Assembly (NCBI GenBank): GCA_003232965.1
Contig: QIKG01000010.1
Span: forward strand, 1-5,031
DNA length: 5,031 nucleotides
From: Oceanospirillales bacterium
GTDB lineage: Bacteria > Pseudomonadota > Gammaproteobacteria > Xanthomonadales > SZUA-36
Reading direction: 5' to 3'
Both the position numbers and the translations under genes were made by a program. The notes under the pieces are model-generated. The model saw only the letters and a list, made by a program, of their open reading frames with translations. It had not been told where the DNA came from and ran no database searches. Positions 1 to 5,031 of this stretch are shown in pieces; the stretch's first letter is position 1; each line of letters begins with the position of its first letter.

Positions 1-756
1 CTTCTGATTGTAAATACCAATGCTGGTCCAGTCGGGGTAAAAACGGAAAATGTCTATCGCATGTATCCTGTCGAGTCTGGCTTTTGGGATCGTCTCGATA
101 TTGTTGCCAGCCTCGGGTTCAGCTGGGACAAGGGTAGTAATGTCGGCAAGTATAACCTTGGGGTTGATACCACTTACCGCCGGGCTGAATCGCTGACGCA
201 GACAAACTTCAGCACTGAGATCACCACCGTTGACCAAGGCGAGGGTGCTACACGCACCACTACCTCAAGAACTGTATTGGGTGGCAACCATCTGGTTTAT
301 AAGAAGGACAAACGCTTCCTAGTTTACTTTGCCAACCTCGAGAAAAATGATGAGCTCGGTTTAGACCTGCGGAGCTTGGCTGGTGTGGGCTATGGTTATA
401 TACCGATTCGCACACAAAGTAGCTGGTTATCACTTGCCGCAGGCCTGGACATTAATCGTGAATTTCCCAGCGAGGGTGACCCGGTAACAAGCCTCGAAGC
501 TGCCGGCATGCTGACTTATGAATATTACAAATACGACACCCCGGAGCGTGTATTCAAAGTCAGCTTGGTAGTGTTTCCTGGGATTACCGATTTTGGTCGT
601 TGGCGAGCCAGCTTCAATACCGACTTCAGAGTTGAAATCATCAAAGATTTTTCCTGGAAACTGGATTTTTATGCCACTTATGACAGTGATCCAATTTCGC
701 TAGAAGGCTCCAGCAACGACTACGGGGTTACTTCATCCCTAGCCTATAAATTCTGA
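1..756 (+). CDS. DUF481-family outer-membrane beta-barrel protein (3' part, 5' end outside window)
   Basis: The frame is open from the first base, so the gene starts upstream. The ATG at 61 is an internal Met, because 20 in-frame codons precede it and read smoothly into it. The visible 251 residues include a VYRMYPVESGFWDRLD block, then alternating polar/hydrophobic strands typical of a transmembrane beta-barrel (for example LDIVASLGFSWDKGSNVGKY and YNLGVDTTYRR). The product ends ...SSLAYKF, and a terminal Phe is the usual recognition signal for BAM-dependent insertion. This pattern matches DUF481 (YdiY-like, sometimes called salt-induced outer-membrane protein). In related proteins a small N-terminal domain after the signal peptide precedes the barrel; the first 20 visible codons would be the end of it. 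The substrate or role of the family is not established. The gene is convergent with its neighbour and is followed by an intrinsic terminator 37 bp past the stop. Family assignment is by recognition of sequence style, not by search. Confidence 0.85.
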   Translation, partial: LLIVNTNAGPVGVKTENVYRMYPVESGFWDRLDIVASLGFSWDKGSNVGKYNLGVDTTYRRAESLTQTNFSTEITTVDQGEGATRTTTSRTVLGGNHLVYKKDKRFLVYFANLEKNDELGLDLRSLAGVGYGYIPIRTQSSWLSLAAGLDINREFPSEGDPVTSLEAAGMLTYEYYKYDTPERVFKVSLVVFPGITDFGRWRASFNTDFRVEIIKDFSWKLDFYATYDSDPISLEGSSNDYGVTSSLAYKF

Positions 757-986
757 TCTGGAAACCGTGCGTTTTCAGGAGATACTGGCTCGGAAGCCGG
801 CAAGACGGCTTTTTTATCAGCCACGCTTAGGTAGCGCCAAATGAATTTAAGCCCAGAAAGCCAAGGTTCTTTCAAACAACCAAAAAGATGCCAGTGTCCC
901 AATCACCTATCAAGAGCTGCTATTGCCGCCTGAAAACTTGTTCCGTCACTATACTTAACTTAGACTGACAGGGAAAGCTCAGCAAC
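757..986. other. Convergent intergenic spacer
   Basis: This is 230 bp between the stops of the DUF481 gene (+) and the DUF3313-like gene (-). Apart from the plus-strand terminator it has no supported gene. Short frames exist (30 codons from the ATG at 841, 26 codons from the ATG at 889, and an ATG-initiated-free open stretch at 851-958), but none has a convincing ribosome binding site. Confidence 0.6.
794..816 (+). terminator. Rho-independent terminator of the DUF481 gene
   Basis: The stem AAGCCG (794-799) pairs perfectly with CGGCTT (806-811) around a six-base loop, GCAAGA. The stem runs into six T (810-815). It lies 37 bp after the TGA of the upstream plus-strand gene and is correctly oriented to end that transcript. 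Read on the minus strand there is no T-run after the stem, so it should not serve the convergent gene well. Confidence 0.75.
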
Positions 987-1003
987 TTACTCAGCAGTTG
1001 CTG
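980..1003 (-). terminator. Inverted repeat over the stop codon, possible weak terminator
   Basis: CAGCAACT (980-987) and AGTTGCTG (996-1003) form an 8-bp perfect stem with an 8-base loop. The TAA stop of the minus-strand gene (987-989) falls at the stem-loop junction. On the minus strand the stem is followed only by GAGCTTTCCC, a weak T-run, so termination here is uncertain. It may instead protect the 3' end of the transcript or be chance. Confidence 0.3.
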
Positions 1004-1682
1004 CTTTTGACTCATCCAGCGCATTCACCAGAATATCGGCCCAACCCTTCAGAATTCTGTCGGCTGCGGTTTTATTGGTTACGGAATTCGCCCAGGTAAA
1101 GTGACTTGTGTATGAATTATCCGCTTTACGACTAATAGCTTTCAAGATCAAAGCGCTGGTAGCGGCATCATATAACTCGAGATACAGTGTCATTTCCCCT
1201 GCCGAGCTAACATAAGTACGGGTGGTACCAAAGTTAGAAACTTCGGGGGCATTAACATCCAGATTCATAATCGCCGGTCTGATAATCATTACATCAGCTG
1301 CAATTTCATCCGTTATTTGATAGCCGGCAGTTTCCAGAGCCTTAGTAAATACCTTCTGAAACTCACTAGCCAGCCGCGATTTAATCTCTTCCATGTCTTT
1401 TGGGGATATGCGCTTGGCTGTAAGCGAAGTACTGCGACGCTGATCTCTTTCCCAGTTTTTCTTAAAGGCAACGGCCGCATCTAATAACTTAACCCGTTTA
1501 TAGCCGGCCAGAGTGGCGCCAGGCTTTGCATAGACAACACCCGAGCGGGTCTGATTTACCAGCTCAAGACCATCGACTGTAACTTGGGGTAGATCCGCTG
1601 CCTTCTTGGCCATGGCCGGAGAAAACGCGCTTAAACCTAGAATGCTAATTAAAGCAATTGCAATTATCTTATTTCGTATCAT
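987..1682 (-). CDS. Exported periplasmic protein, DUF3313-like
   Basis: The product is 231 residues. Residues 1-25 form a clear Sec signal peptide: basic MIRNK, a hydrophobic core, then SPAMA before KKA, giving likely cleavage after Ala25. The ATG start is supported by AAGGA at 1693-1689, six bases upstream. The mature part has the pattern I associate with DUF3313: a GVVYAKPGATLAGYKRV block at 48-64, followed by AFKKNW (72-77), an alpha-helical stretch around 95-118, an ADVMIIRPAIMNLDVNAP strand (129-146), and a beta-hairpin with LYLELYDAATSALIL (166-180). A final helix runs at about 204-222 (GWADILVNALD). Many family members are annotated as lipoproteins, but this one has no lipobox and no Cys at all, so it should be soluble in the periplasm. 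The function of the family is unknown. The gene is monocistronic or first in its unit: the next minus-strand gene upstream ends 262 bp away. Confidence 0.8.
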   Translation of the reverse strand: MIRNKIIAIALISILGLSAFSPAMAKKAADLPQVTVDGLELVNQTRSGVVYAKPGATLAGYKRVKLLDAAVAFKKNWERDQRRSTSLTAKRISPKDMEEIKSRLASEFQKVFTKALETAGYQITDEIAADVMIIRPAIMNLDVNAPEVSNFGTTRTYVSSAGEMTLYLELYDAATSALILKAISRKADNSYTSHFTWANSVTNKTAADRILKGWADILVNALDESKAATAE

Positions 1683-1735
1683 TATCTTTCCTTATCTTGT
1701 TGCGGTTACAGAGTAGACCTTAGAACTTGTATAGA

Positions 1736-1763
1736 ATCTTACAGATGTCTAAAAGAACTACAA
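1736..1763 (-). promoter_or_regulatory. Weak candidate sigma-70 promoter for the DUF3313-like gene
   Basis: Read on the minus strand, TTGTAG (1763-1758) and TAAGAT (1741-1736) are separated by 16 bases. They match the -35 and -10 consensus at 3 of 6 and 4 of 6 positions. The start of transcription would lie near 1729, giving a leader of about 47 bases before the ATG. Position is sensible but the match is poor, so this is only a candidate. Confidence 0.2.
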
Positions 1764-1918
1764 CAATATACGGTAACTGCAGCAAATACTCCACAGAAAC
1801 CACTCAAGAACATGTCTTCCTGGCCTCCGAGCCGGGGTCTCATCGGCAGCCGTGCTGCTAGCGGAAAATATCGAACCATAAACCGGATTATTTATCCTTT
1901 ATTCATTCCCCATCAACT

Positions 1919-1934
1919 GCGTTTTATAAAACGC
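1919..1934. repeat. Perfect 16-bp palindrome GCGTTTTATAAAACGC
   Basis: The sequence equals its own reverse complement. It begins 11 bp downstream of the AsmA-like gene's stop on the minus strand. As RNA it could fold into a GCGTTT/AAACGC stem with a TATA loop, a plausible 3'-end hairpin, but no T-run follows on the minus strand. Alternatives are a dimeric regulator site or chance. Confidence 0.45.
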
Positions 1935-1944
1935 TATTACTCAC

Positions 1945-4416
1945 TTAGGTTTTTTTGATGCCTCCAAGCATTTTCTCACACAGCGGAACAGTGTTGCCCA
2001 ATCGGCCCAATGCACCCTTAGCTAAAATAGATATTCCTGCGGTACCAACTGCAATTCCTCCTCTGACCAAGGCCTTGGCAGGATCGATACCAACGCTTGG
2101 GCTTTTCAAAGTACCGCTGAGCAAAATATAGGGGTTAATCAGTTCACTAGCGCTGAATTTATACGCCTTACTGGGGATGGTATTAAAGTGAAATTGTATT
2201 TTTTCAGTGCCTAGATCCAGTTCACCTTTACTAATTAAGGATATTTTATTGGTAGTAAAAGCTATTGCGGGATCTGTTTCAACCAGGCCGTCACTAATTT
2301 TGAAGATAGCCGCTGCACATTTGACCTGTAGATCACTGGAGTCCTCGTCTGTAGGCAATATCATGCTGAACAGTTCTTCCAGAAAAAATGTATCCAGTAT
2401 GCTCAAGTTTGTATCTTCTAAAACTCCGCCCGAACTACCCAACTGGGCTGTCCCATTCAGCGATCCTGCTAGTTCACGCAGATTCTCACCATCACCTATA
2501 ACACTCACATCGAGGTCAAATGCAGGCAACTGTGAGAGCATTTCCTCTGATTGACCAAAAAAGTTAAACGCTAGGTCTTGAGCTTGCATATCAAGTTTTA
2601 TTTCCGTTTTACCGGCGCTCGTAGGCGACACAAAAAATACCGCATTCAAGGCGCCGTGAACGCCCTCAGCAGTGAGCTCAGAGACTTTCAAACTGCCATC
2701 CTCAAGCTCGGCGTTAATAACCAGGTTGTTCAAACTGCTATGTTCAAACTGCAGTGCCTTGAACTTAAATGCAAACTCACCATCGATGTATTTCAGCGCA
2801 TCAACAGGCAAAGCTGTTGCCGGAATCAGCCACTCAGAAGTGCTCGTATCTGCCGTAGTGCTTTTACCGTCTAAGAGAAAAGGCCGCAAGTCGATATTAG
2901 GGGAATCCAACTGCAGATGAATTAACGGTCGAAGCCCTGTCAGGGAGATATCCATACTCCCGTTGATGCGGCTTTCTCCCAATGAAACATCCAGCTTTGA
3001 AAGAGAAAATTCACTGGCACTGCCTGCAAAGTCCGCATTGATATTCAGCGCCAGCGCCGGTAATGGTTCGCCGTTTAAACGCCCAATTGAAGAGATGTCT
3101 TTTGAACTGGCGCGAATGTTAAGGGCGGCTGCCTGATTACTCGGATCATCCTCGACTTCGCCAAACACCGAAAGCTGAAAGTTACCAATACTTGCTTCGA
3201 ATGTTTCCAGCGAAATCAGGCCGACCTTAAGTTGGCCTGCGGTGGTAACTTCATAAGCGGCTCGGGACAATTCAAAGGTTTCAGTTTTTGGAATAAGGTG
3301 ACGGATATCAACACCCTTGAGGTCAAGCTCAAAACGCATGTCAGCTGCTGGATTAAATGGCCAGCCCATCGCCAGCCCGGCCTTTGCAGAAATGCTATCG
3401 GTCTCAAAGTGAAATTTCTCCAAGCTGAGTGTCTCCTCATCCAATTTAAGCTCACCTGCAGTACTAAAAGCCCCAATTGGGTGATCGGATTGGTCAGCAT
3501 CCTTAAATAAGGCGTGAAAATTTGGTCCTTGGATAACAAACTGTAAATCCGCTGCGCTTTCTTGCGGACTAATACCACCATCTAATTCTAAATTTGCTGT
3601 GCCAATGCGGCCAGAAATCTTGTCGAAACGGATGTTATTTTCCGTTGAAGATACCTTACCGCCTAGCCTGTAAGCTAATCCGGGCGCAAATATAGCAGCA
3701 GTATCAGCAAGCGCCGGAAACACCTGCAGAGCTGAAATATCGGCCCCGGATAACTCTAAATCAAGCTCAGTACCGGCAAAGTCTGCCAGCGAAGAAATTA
3801 TGCCCTCACCGGTTAGGGTAATTGACTCAAAAACAGCTTTTCCGTTCTGCAGAAGAATTTTGTCTTTCTGGAAATCCAGCTTGGCTTCCAATTGATACGG
3901 GCTTGCGGGTACTTGTAACTCAGGAGCCAGCCTTCCCAGCATTTCTGATAACTTATTGCCACTCAAACGGAAATCAACATGGCTGCCCTCGCCAGCGGGT
4001 TTAAAAACAAGCAAGCCGTCCAGTTCGAGCCGGTCATCACCGATGGAAACCAATACACCCCTATCGATTTGTAATCCTTGCTCCAACAGTTCAACCTTGG
4101 CATCCAAACGGAACGGCTCCGCAGGCAAGGCATCTACACCAATAGCAGACATTAATGTGTTGGCATTATGTCCATCCATAGTAATTTGCAGCCGGGTTCC
4201 CGAGTAGGAAGGGCCGAAACCTAAGGTGCCAGTTAGCGTTGCCTGCCCTAATGAATTCTCAGCCTCTAGCTGAATCACCTGTACTCCATCCGCAGCTGCA
4301 TCGAGTTTACCCTGAATTTTGAACGGCCCGCTGGCAATTCCGGAGATACCCAGCAACTCTCGAAATTGTTCAATACGATCTCCTTCTATCAATAAATCAA
4401 TACGCCCGGAATCCAA
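1945..4416 (-). CDS. AsmA-family protein, large C-terminal fragment after a frameshift
   Basis: This is 823 codons ending in TAA. The nominal start is a TTG at 4416 without a suitably spaced ribosome binding site; the frame is closed by a TAG at 4431-4429. It is best read as the continuation of the upstream frame (4397-5031), not as an independent gene. Residues about 1-540 are built from repeats of about 70 residues with a conserved short helix, Gly and PF core. Residues about 630-780 match an AsmA C-terminal domain: GSLNGTAQLGSSGG (651-664), Cys700 before AAAIFKISDGLVETDP, LISKGELDLGTEKI (727-740) and LLSGTLKSPSVGIDP (765-779). A Gly/Ala-rich hydrophobic tail (784-806) and Cys813 follow; a late Cys is common in this type. 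Known relatives (AsmA, TamB, YhdP, YicH) are inner-membrane-anchored periplasmic proteins tied to lipid transport and outer-membrane assembly. The fragment alone lacks the N-terminal anchor, so it would probably not be exported. Confidence 0.85.
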   Translation of the reverse strand: MDSGRIDLLIEGDRIEQFRELLGISGIASGPFKIQGKLDAAADGVQVIQLEAENSLGQATLTGTLGFGPSYSGTRLQITMDGHNANTLMSAIGVDALPAEPFRLDAKVELLEQGLQIDRGVLVSIGDDRLELDGLLVFKPAGEGSHVDFRLSGNKLSEMLGRLAPELQVPASPYQLEAKLDFQKDKILLQNGKAVFESITLTGEGIISSLADFAGTELDLELSGADISALQVFPALADTAAIFAPGLAYRLGGKVSSTENNIRFDKISGRIGTANLELDGGISPQESAADLQFVIQGPNFHALFKDADQSDHPIGAFSTAGELKLDEETLSLEKFHFETDSISAKAGLAMGWPFNPAADMRFELDLKGVDIRHLIPKTETFELSRAAYEVTTAGQLKVGLISLETFEASIGNFQLSVFGEVEDDPSNQAAALNIRASSKDISSIGRLNGEPLPALALNINADFAGSASEFSLSKLDVSLGESRINGSMDISLTGLRPLIHLQLDSPNIDLRPFLLDGKSTTADTSTSEWLIPATALPVDALKYIDGEFAFKFKALQFEHSSLNNLVINAELEDGSLKVSELTAEGVHGALNAVFFVSPTSAGKTEIKLDMQAQDLAFNFFGQSEEMLSQLPAFDLDVSVIGDGENLRELAGSLNGTAQLGSSGGVLEDTNLSILDTFFLEELFSMILPTDEDSSDLQVKCAAAIFKISDGLVETDPAIAFTTNKISLISKGELDLGTEKIQFHFNTIPSKAYKFSASELINPYILLSGTLKSPSVGIDPAKALVRGGIAVGTAGISILAKGALGRLGNTVPLCEKMLGGIKKT

Positions 4417-5031
4417 ATGGGGGAAGCTCTAACTCCGCATTTAAATTGAGTCTGGCACCGCCAATATTGAGCCTCAAGTCAGGCACGCTTAGATTACTAC
4501 CGTCCCGCAGCACGCTTCCTTCGAGACTAAAAGGTTCATCCGGCCAGTTTTCCAGGCCAAATATCCGCGTCACCGCGCCCAGCTTGGAGCCGTTGATAGC
4601 CAGCTCCAGATCAACTTCCTGCAGCTCCAACAACCCCGAGGCTTGTGCCTGTAGTTTCAATGAGAGATCTCCAATATTGCCATCGAGGTCAGCCACATAC
4701 TTGCCGTTGATAGTTTCACCTCGGCCATTGACTGAAAACGCCCCGCTACCGAGATCATCAACACCCAACATCTCGGTGATGTCGTCAGTATCCGAACCTT
4801 GAAGTTCAAACATAAAATCAGGCCGCTGGGGATTCAAGAGGTCATCAATCAAACCCTCAGCAACAATTTGTAGTGACCCCAGGTTTCCACTGCCCTTAAA
4901 CGCCACATTCTGCCCATTTAAAAGGTTCTGATAGGGGCCAATTGAACCGGCAAACCCTACTTGTCTATTGTTTAAAGTCGCATCCAGATCAACCTCCAGC
5001 ATGCCGTCACCCTGCTGTATTTGACGAAAGC
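4397..5031 (-). CDS. AsmA-family protein, upstream fragment (5' end outside window, cut short by frameshift)
   Basis: The frame is open to the right edge. The ATG at 5002 is internal, because the nine full codons before it (reading FRQIQQGDG) continue the same protein style. Downstream the frame ends in TGA at 4399-4397 after the out-of-frame tail PFGFRAY. Counting from the Met at 5002, residues 69-96 and 138-164 carry the same repeat as the following fragment: GSDTDDITEMLG then GAFSVNG, and GSKLGAVTRIFGL then PDEPFSLEG. The break comes within a strand (LNLNAELELP) whose natural continuation, HLDSGRIDLLIEG, is in the next frame. Together the two frames give at least 1027 residues of one AsmA-like protein. 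The signal anchor and N-terminal AsmA domain would lie beyond the window. Whether the living gene is really broken cannot be told from one sequence. Confidence 0.85.
   Translation of the reverse strand, partial: FRQIQQGDGMLEVDLDATLNNRQVGFAGSIGPYQNLLNGQNVAFKGSGNLGSLQIVAEGLIDDLLNPQRPDFMFELQGSDTDDITEMLGVDDLGSGAFSVNGRGETINGKYVADLDGNIGDLSLKLQAQASGLLELQEVDLELAINGSKLGAVTRIFGLENWPDEPFSLEGSVLRDGSNLSVPDLRLNIGGARLNLNAELELPPFGFRAY
4419..4423 (-). other. Frameshift site in a run of five C (minus strand) in the AsmA-like gene
   Basis: The minus strand reads GAG CTT CCC CCA TTT GGA in the upstream frame (E L P P F G) and soon stops. Dropping one C gives CTT CCC CAT TTG GAT (L P H L D), which joins the two frames with no loss of repeat register. 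The spacing between repeat cores across the join is 69 residues, as elsewhere. A one-base insertion, real or from sequencing, is the simplest reading. Confidence 0.85.

Larger units (their letters stand above)
1683..1944. other. Intergenic gap between the AsmA-like gene and the DUF3313-like gene
   Basis: This is 262 bp between two minus-strand genes. It holds the ribosome binding site of the DUF3313-like gene, a weak promoter candidate, and a perfect 16-bp palindrome at 1919-1934. There is also a short GC-rich hairpin, GCAGC-CGT-GCTGC (1846-1858), with no T-run. A 38-codon plus-strand frame from the ATG at 1745 has no ribosome binding site and is not supported. Confidence 0.55.

Noticed and set aside
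61..63. ATG at 61 as the start of the DUF481 gene
   Set aside because: The frame is open back to base 1. The preceding residues fit the family, and starting here would leave an outer-membrane protein with no signal peptide.
841..969. Short plus-strand frames starting at 841 and 889 in the convergent spacer
   Set aside because: They are 30 and 26 codons long, lack convincing ribosome binding sites, and lie after a strong terminator with no visible promoter.
1846..1858. GC-rich hairpin GCAGC-CGT-GCTGC considered as a terminator
   Set aside because: The stem has only five base pairs with a three-base loop, and no T-run follows on either strand.
1745..1861. A 38-codon plus-strand frame in the gap upstream of the DUF3313-like gene
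   Set aside because: It has no ribosome binding site and no recognisable sequence, and it overlaps the likely promoter region of the minus-strand gene.
3216..3581. A 121-codon minus-strand frame overlapping the AsmA-like gene in another register
   Set aside because: It lies wholly within the repeat region of the real frame, shows no domain, and its composition is that of an out-of-frame translation.
4414..4416. TTG as a true start of a separate 823-residue protein
   Set aside because: No suitably spaced ribosome binding site precedes it. The start would fall inside a beta-strand repeat, and the upstream frame supplies the missing part once one base is removed.
2207..4802. Several plus-strand open frames of 60-118 codons inside the AsmA-like gene (2207-2554, 2578-2874, 2672-2920, 3232-3510, 3822-4004, 3956-4207, 4446-4802)
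   Set aside because: All are antisense to a long, clearly protein-like frame. Their translations are rich in Ser, Pro, Lys and Arg with no recognisable domain, as expected for shadow frames.

Overview
The window shows three cell-envelope genes of a Gram-negative bacterium. The evidence is an outer-membrane beta-barrel protein ending in Phe, a signal-peptide-bearing periplasmic protein and a large AsmA-type protein. The protein style (DUF481, DUF3313, long repeat-rich AsmA) best fits a gammaproteobacterium, possibly marine. That placement is inference: there is no RNA gene or taxonomic marker here.

Layout. Bases 1-756 (+) are the 3' part of a DUF481-type outer-membrane barrel gene, followed by a good intrinsic terminator at 794-816. 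Bases 757-986 are a convergent spacer. Bases 987-1682 (-) encode a complete 231-residue exported protein resembling DUF3313. Bases 1683-1944 are a non-coding gap that should hold the promoter of that gene and a perfect 16-bp palindrome just past the AsmA stop. From 1945 to the right edge (-) lies one large AsmA-family gene, open at its 5' end. It is split into two overlapping reading frames by one extra base in a run of five G (+ strand, 4419-4423). Removing one base restores a continuous product of at least 1027 residues.

How they fit together. All three products should act in the envelope. The AsmA-like protein probably spans from the inner membrane into the periplasm, where the family is linked to lipid transport and outer-membrane assembly. 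The DUF3313-like protein is probably soluble in the periplasm, and the DUF481 protein is in the outer membrane. The two minus-strand genes are separated by 262 bp, so an operon is not obvious. No mobile element, CRISPR array, tRNA or rRNA was seen. The points most worth checking are the frameshift and a previously unlabelled repeat of about 70 residues running through the AsmA-like protein. I see no sign of a wholly new system.
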